Shown here: one piece after another, positions 46,483-55,032 of the stretch | Position numbering within the stretch: position 1 is the first letter of the stretch | How the letters are laid out: each line of letters opens with the position of its first letter | Source of the DNA: Pontibacter russatus | GTDB taxonomy: Bacteria > Bacteroidota > Bacteroidia > Cytophagales > Hymenobacteraceae | Length of the DNA: 64,000 nucleotides | Assembly (NCBI RefSeq): GCF_009931655.1 | Contig: NZ_CP047984.1 | Span: 1,736,001 to 1,800,000, forward strand | Direction: 5' to 3' | Program-made: the position numbers and the translations under genes | Notes under the pieces: model-generated | The model's database searches: none | What the model was told of the DNA's origin: nothing | Seen by the model: only the letters and a program-made list of their open reading frames with translations

Positions 46483-47103
46483 ATGAATTTATATATAAAC
46501 GATTATATCGCCGGCTTCTCCGCCACCTTTGCCACGCAGCACGATGCCCTGCCGTGGGAGGTGGTCCGGAACGTGCCACTCATTTTAGAGGAAATGCTGC
46601 GCCATTTAGGCAATGACTATATGGTCGAAAACGGCGTTGCCATTCATCAATCAGCCACGGTGGAGAAAAGCGTCGTGCTGAAAGCACCTGTTATCATATC
46701 AGAGCACTGCTTTATCGGAGCCAACGCCTACTTGCGCGGCGGCGTTTTTCTGGGCAGAGGCACCACTGTAGGCACCGGCTGCGAAATTAAAACGAGCCTG
46801 GTGCTGCACCAAAGCGCCATCGCGCATTTCAACTTCGTGGGCGACAGCCTGATTGGCAGCAACGTTAATTTTGAGGCGGGCTCCATCGTAGCCAATCACT
46901 TCAACGAGCGGGCAGACAAGCAAATCCGGGTGATGGTAAACGGAGAAGTCATTGAAACGGGCGTCACGAAATTCGGTGCCCTGGTAGGCGATGCCTGTAA
47001 AATCGGGGCAAACGCGGTGCTCTCGCCGGGCACTGTTTTGGCCAAAGGCACTGTGGTGAAACGCCTGGAACTGGTGGAGCAACTTCCGCTGGGCAAAAGT
47101 TAG
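46483..47103 (+). CDS. Left-handed beta-helix (LpxA/GlmU-like) transferase
   Basis: A 206-residue protein. After an N-terminal helix (PWEVVRNVPLILEEMLRHLG) come hexapeptide repeats of the left-handed beta helix (VAIHQSATVEKSVVLKAPVI, ISEHCFIGANAYLRGGVFLG, TTVGTGCEIKTSLVLHQS, IGANAVLSPGTVLAKGTVVK), as in nucleotidyl/acyltransferases. A LbH nucleotidyltransferase C-terminal-type insertion (FVGDSLIGSNVNFEAGS IVANH) resembles GlmU/UDP-GlcNAc acetyltransferases, but there is no nucleotidyltransferase domain. Coupled to the nitrilase, so substrate exchange on an amide-bearing sugar is possible; this is inference. Confidence 0.85.
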   Translation: MNLYINDYIAGFSATFATQHDALPWEVVRNVPLILEEMLRHLGNDYMVENGVAIHQSATVEKSVVLKAPVIISEHCFIGANAYLRGGVFLGRGTTVGTGCEIKTSLVLHQSAIAHFNFVGDSLIGSNVNFEAGSIVANHFNERADKQIRVMVNGEVIETGVTKFGALVGDACKIGANAVLSPGTVLAKGTVVKRLELVEQLPLGKS

Positions 47104-47264
47104 CATTCACCTCAGGTATATCCTCTTCTGATACAGGCATTGCATAGCGTCTGCCAGGCTACCCTATACTAAAAGAGCCCCTGCTCCTTTTCCCTCTATT
47201 CTGTTGGATGCAGCCAGAAAAGCAAATTTACTTCAATATATTACTATATATAAAAACATAATTA

Positions 47265-47272
47265 TATATTTG
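47265..47272 (+). promoter_or_regulatory. -7 box of the first outer-membrane paralogue
   Basis: TATATTTG fits TAnnTTTG, 32 bases before the ATG at 47305, inside a very AT-rich tract with three TATATA strings. Confidence 0.5.
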
Positions 47273-47304
47273 CTTTATATATAAATATACATCTATTAAT
47301 TTAC

Positions 47305-48606
47305 ATGAAACAGCTTAGTCCCCTATTGCTCCTGCTCCTCCTTCTACCTGCTTTCTCTTTTGCCCAGACAAACTACAAACCCGGCTTGGTGGTGACGGCG
47401 GCAGGCGACACGCTGCACGGTTTTATCGACTATCAGGAGTGGGCGCAGACTCCGGAAGCCATCTCCTTCCGGGCATCTGAAAGTAGCGGAACGGAAGAGG
47501 CGTTTACGGCCGGCAACTCCCGCTATTTCGAGGTTACCGGCATGGAGGCCTACCGAAGTTATGTGGGTCCTGTCTCGACAAACAGAATAGACCGAAACAA
47601 ACTGCCAGGCAACAGCGCTGATGCCAGCAGTACTGTAACAGACACGGTGTACCTGAAAATACTGCAGGATGGTGTAAACGTAGCGCTGTACACCCACCGG
47701 GACGATATCAAGCAAAGGTTCTTTATAGCCAAGAAGGGAGTGGACGCCCCAGCGGAGCTTATATACAGAAGGTTTTACCAGTCCGGCAACCGCTCCAAAA
47801 TCGTGTCTCATAACGGCTACGCAGGGCAGCTCCTGAGCCTGGCAAGGGAGTATGATAAGTTGACGCCCCTCCTTGAACGTCAAATTAAGTCGGCCGTTTA
47901 CAATGAGCAGCCACTGCTGGAGTTGGTAAGCAAGCTAAATGGCCTGGGTGATGAGGAAATTGCGCAGGAATTAAAGAACAGGCACCTGACTGGCTTTTTC
48001 ATCGGTGTTGCGCTCAACCGAAGCTCCCTTTTGATAGAGGGGAAGGACGATTTGGCGGATGCCGACAGCAACCCGGCTTCCTATATGCCACGGCTGACTT
48101 TCGGGTTCGACGCCTTCCTGAACAGGAATGTGCAAAGGACTGTTTTGCGCCTGGAGGCAGGTGTGACAAACGCCAGTTACCATGTGCAGGAAGTCAAGAG
48201 AAGGATAGGCATCAAAAACGGCTATCACGAAATATCCTATAGGTTAGCGTACCAAACAGTCTCGCTCACGCCACAGGTTATCTATAGCCTCTATAACAGA
48301 GATAACTTAAAGTTCTATGTGGGAGGAGGCATGGCCTTGAACTTTTCCAACTACACAAAAAACTTCTACCGGGAGCAGTACTTCAACCCGCACCTGGACC
48401 TTGTGCAGGAGCCAGATGAAAAAGACGATTACAGAGAGTTGGAAACAAAGTCGTCCAGTTATATGCTGAGAGCGGGGGTGGTGCTAAACAACAAGTTTGA
48501 GTTCTCTGCCGCCTACCAGGGCCCTAGCGTCTTCACAAGATACACCAATTTTAGCTACTCAGCCAGTTCTGTGAACGTAGGCGTCAATTACCTGTTCAGA
48601 GATTAG
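47305..48606 (+). CDS. Outer membrane beta-barrel protein, tandem paralogue 1
   Basis: A 433-residue exported protein: signal peptide MKQLSPLLLLLLLLPAFSFA, an N-terminal soluble part (~20-200) with YKPGLVVTAAGDTLHGFIDY, a Bacteroidota-wide opening, then a barrel-like C-terminal half with alternating strands and the end VNVGVNYLFRD. Function unknown. A paralogue lies 381 bases downstream; the first 81 bases of both genes are identical and so are 29 bases near the 3' end, while the middle has diverged widely. A hairpin follows at 48649-48687. Confidence 0.83.
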   Translation: MKQLSPLLLLLLLLPAFSFAQTNYKPGLVVTAAGDTLHGFIDYQEWAQTPEAISFRASESSGTEEAFTAGNSRYFEVTGMEAYRSYVGPVSTNRIDRNKLPGNSADASSTVTDTVYLKILQDGVNVALYTHRDDIKQRFFIAKKGVDAPAELIYRRFYQSGNRSKIVSHNGYAGQLLSLAREYDKLTPLLERQIKSAVYNEQPLLELVSKLNGLGDEEIAQELKNRHLTGFFIGVALNRSSLLIEGKDDLADADSNPASYMPRLTFGFDAFLNRNVQRTVLRLEAGVTNASYHVQEVKRRIGIKNGYHEISYRLAYQTVSLTPQVIYSLYNRDNLKFYVGGGMALNFSNYTKNFYREQYFNPHLDLVQEPDEKDDYRELETKSSSYMLRAGVVLNNKFEFSAAYQGPSVFTRYTNFSYSASSVNVGVNYLFRD

Positions 48607-48648
48607 GGTTTAACAGGGGAAGCACTGCGCCTTTCGCGCCTCAAAAAA

Positions 48649-48687
48649 ACAGGAGGCTGGCAACAATACCCGTTGTCAGCCTCCTGT
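48649..48687. terminator. Hairpin after paralogue 1
   Basis: Arms ACAGGAGGCTGGCA (48649) and TGTCAGCCTCCTGT (ending 48687) pair with one G-T. The adjacent run of seven A on the plus strand gives a T run only on the minus strand, so termination of plus transcripts is less certain. Confidence 0.55.
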
Positions 48688-48816
48688 GTCTATATAACCA
48701 GGCATTGCGTTGCACTTTAGTATAGATTTTCCTCCAATCCATCCAGCAACCTATATGCACAGCAGCAGCATTTAGGATATGGCCAACTACAATAAGACAT
48801 CCCTGGCGGCTGCTAC

Positions 48817-48852
48817 AACCTCCGGCTATATATAGCTGTCCGTTCCGAAGCT
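48817..48852 (+). repeat. 36-base direct repeat, left copy
   Basis: AACCTCCGGCTATATATAGC followed by TGTCCGTTCCGAAGCT. An identical sequence but one base occurs at 50743-50778. The pair brackets the second paralogue and a MITE. Confidence 0.8.
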
Positions 48853-48986
48853 CACGGTTTAGAACTGAATCTGCCCTACTGTTGTGGCAAGTTTAGAAGG
48901 GTAAAAATTATGTACATGGGGTGTTGTATATCAAGCATCTGCTATTACATTTATAGATTCATATATACCTATAAAATCCACTACTT

Positions 48987-50273
48987 ATGAAACAGCTTAG
49001 TCCCCTATTGCTCCTGCTCCTCCTTCTACCTGCTTTCTCTTTTGCCCAGACAAACTACAAACCCGGCCTGGTGGTGACAACAGCAGGCGACACGCTGCAT
49101 GGTCTTATAGATTATAGGGAATGGGACCAGAACCCAAAGGTTATCTCCTTCCGGGCTTCTGCGAACAGTGGCGCTACACAGGAGTTTGACCCCAGCACCT
49201 CCCGCTACTTTGAGATAACAGGCATGGAAGTCTACCAAAGCTACGAGGGGCCAGTTTCCATGGGCAGAGTGGACAAGGATAATCTCTCCTATAAGAAAGC
49301 CGATACCACAGCCATAATAGGCAGAATATTCTTAGACAAACGCCAGGATGGACCAAAGGCAGCCCTTTACTCTTATAAGGACGGTATCAAAGAAAGATTC
49401 TTCCTGTTGGAGAAAGGGGAAAATAAGCCGCAGGAGCTGCTTTACAGGCGATATTTTAAAGCTACGAACAGTGCCGAGGTGGTGACGCAGCGCTTTTATG
49501 TAGGTCAGCTTCTGAACGTAGCGAGGCATAAGGCAATACTGACAGAAAAGCTGCAGCGGGAGATTGAGTCAGCTGCGTACAAAGAGCAAGACCTGCTCAG
49601 GGTTATTGGCAAGCTCAACGGCCTGAGTGTCGATGAAGTGGAGACAGCCAGGAAGAGTAAAATAGCCACAAACTTTTTTGCCGGTATTGCCTTCAGCAGA
49701 GGCACCATCGCGATATATGGTCAGGACCATTTTGCAGATGCTGATGAAAACACTGCTTCTTATATGCCACGGGTGGCCTTTGGCCTTGACACCTATTTAA
49801 ATGAGAACGTGCAAAAACTTGTTCTCAGGTTAGAGGGAAGTCTGACGAACGCCAACCACCGCGTCCGGAAAACACAGCAGACAGGTGGTGGTGGCTATGA
49901 TGAACTGATATACAAAGTGGTTCAGCAGACAGCTTCTTTATCGCCTCAAATCATTTACAACCTTTACAATAAAGAGAGCCTAAAGTTTTATTTAGGGGCT
50001 GGCCTGGCGCTTAACTACTCGCATTACTCGCAGAACAATTATCAGAGACAGCACTTTTATGGCACCCAGGCAGGAACGGTTTATGAAAAGGAAGCCTACA
50101 AAGTGCTGCTTCCCGTCTGGTCTTCTTACACTGTCAGAGCGGGAGTGGTTTTGAACAGAAAATACGAGATTTCTGCCATGTACCTGGCACCCGGCACCAT
50201 CACACGGTATACCAGTTCTGAGGTGGCAACCGGCTCTACCAACGTAGGCGTCAATTACCTGTTCAGAGACTAA
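48987..50273 (+). CDS. Outer membrane beta-barrel protein, tandem paralogue 2
   Basis: A 428-residue protein of the same family as the gene at 47305: identical signal peptide, YKPGLVVTTAGDTLHGLIDYR, similar layout throughout (for example SFRASANSGATQEFDPSTSR versus SFRASESSGTEEAFTAGNSR) and the end VNYLFRD. The middle parts differ at roughly half of the residues by eye, yet the gene ends are almost identical at DNA level. Same-strand tandem arrangement, own AT-rich leader, no good promoter box. Surface-exposed variation between the two is plausible. Confidence 0.83.
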   Translation: MKQLSPLLLLLLLLPAFSFAQTNYKPGLVVTTAGDTLHGLIDYREWDQNPKVISFRASANSGATQEFDPSTSRYFEITGMEVYQSYEGPVSMGRVDKDNLSYKKADTTAIIGRIFLDKRQDGPKAALYSYKDGIKERFFLLEKGENKPQELLYRRYFKATNSAEVVTQRFYVGQLLNVARHKAILTEKLQREIESAAYKEQDLLRVIGKLNGLSVDEVETARKSKIATNFFAGIAFSRGTIAIYGQDHFADADENTASYMPRVAFGLDTYLNENVQKLVLRLEGSLTNANHRVRKTQQTGGGGYDELIYKVVQQTASLSPQIIYNLYNKESLKFYLGAGLALNYSHYSQNNYQRQHFYGTQAGTVYEKEAYKVLLPVWSSYTVRAGVVLNRKYEISAMYLAPGTITRYTSSEVATGSTNVGVNYLFRD

Positions 50274-50369
50274 GCCGAAGCTGGACATATATGACAAGGC
50301 AGGCTAATGGATGCTTTTTATATATCCGCTTCTTGTCTGTTCAGTACCAATTGAGCGACAACATATTAT

Positions 50370-50695
50370 AACGTTAACTCGGGAATCATTCTGCCTAAGC
50401 TTTGAACTGTTGTACATCCCTTTGGCCTTATTTCAATCAAGTTCTATAGTTTGCTTGGTGCTCCCAGGCCGAGAGGCCTCGTTTTCCCACTCGGTGCTGT
50501 GTAAAGAAGCTGCCGGGGGTAGGGGCCCTCTATCCGCTCTGCTCAGGCTGCCGCATCCGCGGCACCGCGACATTTACAAGGCACCTCATGGAAAAACTGG
50601 AAACAATTTAGCCTTGAACCTTTTCAGAGTCATATATGAGGGAATTGTATTGATTATAAGAATATTATATATGAATTAATCTCTGAATTCATGTT
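50370..50695. mobile_element. MITE, AACGTGAACTCGGGAA family, copy 2
   Basis: Starts AACGTTAACTCGGGAATCAT and ends with the complement of AACATGAATTCAGAGATTAA, a decayed version of the ends at 25341-25661. The interior GGCCGAGAGGCCTCGTTTTC and GCTGCCGGGGGTAGGGGCCC is closely similar to copy 1. It is opposite in orientation and lacks an obvious target duplication, so it is the older copy. The rest of the 50274-50800 gap holds the direct repeat at 50743 and no gene. Confidence 0.75.
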
Positions 50696-50742
50696 ATATA
50701 GGATATAGCAAACACAACGAACCGTTGTTAAGCCATAACTAT

Positions 50743-50778
50743 AACCTCCGGCTATATATAGCTGTCCGCTCCGAAGCT
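50743..50778 (+). repeat. 36-base direct repeat, right copy
   Basis: Matches 48817-48852 at 35 of 36 positions (TGTCCGCTCC instead of TGTCCGTTCC). Confidence 0.8.
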
Positions 50779-50800
50779 AATCTCAATCTATAAGCTGCCG

Positions 50801-52996
50801 CTACCGGTTCCACCAATAAGTCAGCTTCAGCACCAGGGCCCGGCTACGGATGGAAAAAGGCGCCGGGAAGTAATTGTCGGTATAGACGATATATAAATCC
50901 GAGGCGGGCTGGTAGCGCCACTGGAAGCGGGTATTGATGTTGAGGTTGTTGGTCTGCTCGTTGTACTGCAGAAAAGTAGAGAAGAACAGCTTGTTCGTCA
51001 TCGTCACGTTCACGCGGGAGCCGACCAGCCAGAACTTCGTGTCGCCCCAGGACTCGGGCAGGCGGATATCGTTGTAGCTGGCGCTGGCCAGCACGCTCAC
51101 ATAAGGCTGAAAGCGGTAACCAGCCTCCCCGGCCAGGTTTAGCCACGTCCCATTCTCGTAGTACTTGCCATAGCGGGTGTTAAAGGCATAGGTAAACACA
51201 CTCTGCGGCTTGGAGACAAACTCGGTCCGCCAGGCATTCCAGTGGTGCTTCGTGCCACGGGCCAGGGTGTCCCGCCCCATATTGGTCGGGTCGAAGGGCT
51301 GCAGCAAATGGACGTATTCATCAACCAGGCCCACCGTAAACGTACTCTGCGTCCGGAAGGTAAGCGTGTAGAACAACAGGTTCAGGTTATCGGTCCGGTT
51401 CAGGGCATTGTCAAAGAAATACGTGAGGCTTGCCTTGGGCCCGTGGCTCAGGACGGGGCCGCCGCGCGGGAAGAACAGGCGGCTGACCACCGGGTTAATT
51501 TTGAAGTAGTTGTTGCGGGGCACATACCCAACCTCGGCCGTATAATTCTCCCCTACATACTCTTCCTGCAACTGCACCGTCCAATGGCGGCTCCTGTATT
51601 CCAGGTTGGCCGCCTGCACCAGGTCGTCCCCCGATTTTCCAGGCGAAAAAGACTTGAGCACAAAGGCTTTCCCCGTCCACACGTTGTTGGAGGAGGCCAG
51701 GTTATATTCCAGCCCGATGTTGCGGTTATATTGGGAGTAGGTTGGCTGCAGCGTGTCCTGCTTCGGGTGGTAATCCAACGACTCCTTGTTCACGAAGAGG
51801 AAACCGATGCTGGAGCGGGCAAACACCCGACGCTGCAGCGTGGCGATGGCGAAGTTCTGCGCCGGCAAACCCGTCTCCTCCACGGGGCCAGTCTGCATGT
51901 CCATTACCCCGATGCGCCAGTCTTTGTTGAGCTTGCCGCTGAGCCGGGCACCCGCCCGAATCGGCACGCCGAGGCCGATGCGGCGGGAAAAGAAAGGGCG
52001 GATGGTGGTGTTGCCGAAATTGCCGAACAGGTCGCCGTTCTCCAGGAAGAACTGCCGCCGCTCCGGGAAAAACAGCTCAAAGCGGTCGAGGTTGGTCACC
52101 TGCCGGTCCACTTCCACCTGCGAGAAATCCGGGTTGATGGTCAGGTCGAGGTTCAGCGCAGAGGTAATGCCGATCTTGACGTCCGCGCCTGCCTTTTTCT
52201 GATAGACCGGCGGCTTTTCCGCTTCATGGTTTTTAAATACGCCGCCCAGCACATACGGAATCACCGACACGTTTGCCCCCGTAGCCGGAGGAGGCTGGTC
52301 CCAGACCAGCACGCCGGAATAAGCCAAAGAGGCGGTGGGAAATTGCCGGGGCACCGGCGCCCAGCTTGATTTTTCGGTGGTGCTGAGGTCGTTGCGGCTG
52401 AAGTTGATTCCCCACTCCGTGATGCCTTTTTTGTAGCGGATGGTGGTGAAGGGTATCGCCATTTCCAGCACCCATTTCTCCGGGTCGTTCTTCACTACCG
52501 ACACCCATTTGTTGTCCCAGTTCAGGTCCACGCTGCCGCCGCCGTACATGGTGCCGTCCCATTGCGCACCGGCGGCGTTGGCGCCAAAAGAAAATCCGTT
52601 CGTCTGGTCATCAAACGGGTCCATGAAAAGCAGGAAATTGTCGTTTTTGCCAAACTCAAAGTCGCGGCGCAGCGACTCCACAAAGTAAGTGCCCGGCACG
52701 GCCTTGTAACAATGGGCAATCAGGTACAGGTTTTGATCGTCGTAGGTCATCCGGACCTCGGTGCGCACCCGGGCCTTGCTGGTGTCCATGGGCAGCACCA
52801 TAAAAAAATCGCCGGCCACCGCCGCATCCTGCCAGGCTGCCTCGTCCATCACCCCGTCTATATGTACCGGCAACGTGGTTTTGTGGATAGGCAACCGGTA
52901 CGCCTCGTTCTTCTTTTGCGCCAGCGCCGGCAGCCAGAGGAGCCCCAGCAAGCACAGCAGACAGTATTCTTTTATCATTAGCTTTTGGTGATACAT
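50801..52996 (-). CDS. DUF5916 outer membrane protein with N-terminal CBM9-like domain
   Basis: A 731-residue exported protein. The signal peptide is MIKEYCLLCLLGLLWLPALA (the ATG at 52978 is an alternative start). Residues ~40-235 form a CBM9-like sandwich (VHIDGVMDEAAWQDAAV, VRMTYDDQNLYLIAHCY, ITEWGINFSRNDLSTTEK). The rest is DUF5916 (ALNLDLTINPDFSQVEVDRQ, ELFFPERRQFFLENGDLF, PFFSRRIGLG) leading to a barrel that ends ALVLKLTYWWNR. Ligand unknown; the family is common in Bacteroidota. Monocistronic. Confidence 0.9.
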   Translation of the reverse strand: MYHQKLMIKEYCLLCLLGLLWLPALAQKKNEAYRLPIHKTTLPVHIDGVMDEAAWQDAAVAGDFFMVLPMDTSKARVRTEVRMTYDDQNLYLIAHCYKAVPGTYFVESLRRDFEFGKNDNFLLFMDPFDDQTNGFSFGANAAGAQWDGTMYGGGSVDLNWDNKWVSVVKNDPEKWVLEMAIPFTTIRYKKGITEWGINFSRNDLSTTEKSSWAPVPRQFPTASLAYSGVLVWDQPPPATGANVSVIPYVLGGVFKNHEAEKPPVYQKKAGADVKIGITSALNLDLTINPDFSQVEVDRQVTNLDRFELFFPERRQFFLENGDLFGNFGNTTIRPFFSRRIGLGVPIRAGARLSGKLNKDWRIGVMDMQTGPVEETGLPAQNFAIATLQRRVFARSSIGFLFVNKESLDYHPKQDTLQPTYSQYNRNIGLEYNLASSNNVWTGKAFVLKSFSPGKSGDDLVQAANLEYRSRHWTVQLQEEYVGENYTAEVGYVPRNNYFKINPVVSRLFFPRGGPVLSHGPKASLTYFFDNALNRTDNLNLLFYTLTFRTQSTFTVGLVDEYVHLLQPFDPTNMGRDTLARGTKHHWNAWRTEFVSKPQSVFTYAFNTRYGKYYENGTWLNLAGEAGYRFQPYVSVLASASYNDIRLPESWGDTKFWLVGSRVNVTMTNKLFFSTFLQYNEQTNNLNINTRFQWRYQPASDLYIVYTDNYFPAPFSIRSRALVLKLTYWWNR

Positions 52997-53149
52997 TGTT
53001 AAAGTGACAGGTAATCCGCGATGTGTTGCCGTAACTCCAACTCAGAGCACGCCAGGTTCTATGATAATAGCTTACACCTTGAGGCGGAGATTATGTACTG
53101 CTTTGATTAAAATATTAAATTGTTGACATTGACTAAATCTATTCTTCAA

Positions 53150-53899
53150 ATGATAAAGAATCTCACTAGCCATATTCCGATCACAACTCTTATACTTTCT
53201 TATTTTTTTCTTTGCGGAGGCCTTCATCTGTATGCATTCTGGAGTGTCTTCGATATAGATATTTCCAGTTTGGTAGGCATTACAGACATTCCTAAAAGTT
53301 TTATATTCCCCTTCCTTGCTTCACAAGGCTTTTTTCTACTGAATACTCTAACCCATCTATTGACTGCTGAGGGTCTTGACATCTTTTCAGATTCATCAGT
53401 GATGGGAAAAAAACAAACGAAATTAGGGAAGATACTAAGAAGACTTAGACACCCCAATGTTATACTGGCACTCGTTGTTGGTCTGATATCCTACTTTGCA
53501 TTTGATTTCAAAATGAATCCTTTATTCTGGTGGATTTCGTGCATAAGCTTGGTATATGCGCTTACTTATAAAATAACAAGACTTGAAAAAGTAATGCGCT
53601 TGATACCAGACGGCACATTAAGATATTATACTGTTTCATCATTGTTGTTTATACCAATCTTCAGTTTTGGATTTGGTAGAACAAGTAGTTTATTGATTTA
53701 CAATAACAACACTTTGAACCTCATTACTGTCATGGCAAAAGACGAGGAAGCAGTACAATTATCCGATTCACTAAAGTTTTTGGGCTTCATTGGAGATAAG
53801 GCAGTAGCCGTTTCTGTTGATAATGAAAATGTGATTTACATAAACCAGTCATCCATTGATCAACTGCAAGTTCATAAGAAAAAGGTGAAAAAGGACTAG
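53150..53899 (+). CDS. Hypothetical multi-pass membrane protein, AT-rich
   Basis: A 249-residue protein from ATG 53150 (MIKNLTSHIPITTLILSYFF); an in-frame TTG lies ten codons upstream. About five hydrophobic helices (ILSYFFLCGGLHLYAFW, VILALVVGLISYFAFDF, WWISCISLVYALTY, TVSSLLFIPIFSFGF) are followed by a ~65-residue soluble C-terminal part (LLIYNNNTLNLITVMAKDEE, VIYINQSSIDQLQVH) that reads as a small beta domain. I recognise no family. Base use is strikingly AT-rich against its neighbours, so recent acquisition is likely. Confidence 0.65.
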   Translation: MIKNLTSHIPITTLILSYFFLCGGLHLYAFWSVFDIDISSLVGITDIPKSFIFPFLASQGFFLLNTLTHLLTAEGLDIFSDSSVMGKKQTKLGKILRRLRHPNVILALVVGLISYFAFDFKMNPLFWWISCISLVYALTYKITRLEKVMRLIPDGTLRYYTVSSLLFIPIFSFGFGRTSSLLIYNNNTLNLITVMAKDEEAVQLSDSLKFLGFIGDKAVAVSVDNENVIYINQSSIDQLQVHKKKVKKD

Positions 53900-54056
53900 T
53901 TATTGGATTGTAAAGGTATGAAAGGTTTGAGTTCGATTAAACTTCAATTTTACTTTGAACCTTTTGGGCTAACTTTATATTGATGACGAGGACCTGTCTA
54001 TATAGATGAGAGAAAAGCAGGAAACCGTTCGTACTAAGTAACAGCTTCCCGCTTCG

Positions 54057-54980
54057 CTACAGCTTTTCCCCTGAGGCTTTCATTGTATCCAGGCCTTTCG
54101 CTTTGATCAGGCTGCGGTAGTTGATCAGGGTAAACTTCTTCTCCGCCAGGTTGCGGAACTCCGGCGACAGGAGCATATCCAGTTCTGTTTGCCGGTGCAG
54201 GCTGGCTTTGGGCTTGCCGTCTGCGGTGTTCATCAGTTTGCTGTTCATATCCACCAGCACGTCCATCTCCGGGCTCGACTCCGCTATATGAATAATGACC
54301 AGGTTGGGATTTGTCGGGTGCAGGTTGTGGATGAACTTCATGAACTCCTGTTTTTTCGTCTCTACCGGCACGCCCCACATATCGGTATATGTCTCCCCGA
54401 AGTAAGTGTTACTGTTTAAGGTAGAGATGCCCAGTTTGTACTTCCGGGCAAGTTTCTCGGTGATGGCCCGGAGTTCGGGTGTTGACAGTGCCACCCCCAT
54501 GTGCGGATCGATATAGGATATATGCACACCCGAGGCCAGCGCCCTCTCTATCTGCGCCGTCAGCTCCTTCTCTATCTCATCGAGTTGGTAATTGTTATTC
54601 TGCAGCGCCTCGCCGGTCGGGAAAAAGTAACCCAGGCTGTCTACGAGGCTGGGAACGGCGGAGCGGCCGGTGACCGGGCCCCAGCGGTAGTATTTCCATT
54701 CGGCAGTCAGGGTGAGGTGTACGCCCACGTCGGCATTCGGATATTTCTTCAGGATGGCAACGGTTTCCTGGTACCAGGGGCAGGCGAACATCACCGAGGC
54801 CGAGAAGGGCATGCCCGTCTGGGCCAGCTTCTCAATGGCCATGTTGGTGGCGTGGTTCATCCCAATATCGTCTATCCGTAGCAGCACTTCGGGAAGCTTG
54901 CCTTTTGCTTTCTGGGCCGAAGCCGTTTGCATAAAAAACGTAACACAGCACAACAGGAATAAAAAGGTGAGCTTTCGCAT
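54057..54980 (-). CDS. Secreted ChbG/YdjC-type carbohydrate deacetylase
   Basis: A 307-residue exported member of the ChbG/HpnK family, metal-dependent deacetylases of N-acetylated sugars. The signal peptide ends ASAQ. Metal and catalytic blocks: LLRIDDIGMNHATNMAIEKL (Asp-Asp), ADVGVHLTLTAEWKYYRWGP (His) and HISYIDPHMGVALSTPELRA (His). Most relatives are cytoplasmic; a signal peptide makes this a periplasmic or surface form. It is the last gene of a creatininase-acetyltransferase-deacetylase operon. Confidence 0.87.
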   Translation of the reverse strand: MRKLTFLFLLCCVTFFMQTASAQKAKGKLPEVLLRIDDIGMNHATNMAIEKLAQTGMPFSASVMFACPWYQETVAILKKYPNADVGVHLTLTAEWKYYRWGPVTGRSAVPSLVDSLGYFFPTGEALQNNNYQLDEIEKELTAQIERALASGVHISYIDPHMGVALSTPELRAITEKLARKYKLGISTLNSNTYFGETYTDMWGVPVETKKQEFMKFIHNLHPTNPNLVIIHIAESSPEMDVLVDMNSKLMNTADGKPKASLHRQTELDMLLSPEFRNLAEKKFTLINYRSLIKAKGLDTMKASGEKL

Positions 54981-55032
54981 GATCTATATATAAAAAAGAA
55001 TTTTTGGAAAGGAGTGAAGTCAGATGCTGCCC

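Noticed and set aside
51242-52369. Plus-strand open frame (375 codons) opposite the DUF5916 gene
   Set aside because: Antisense artefact; no recognisable domain.
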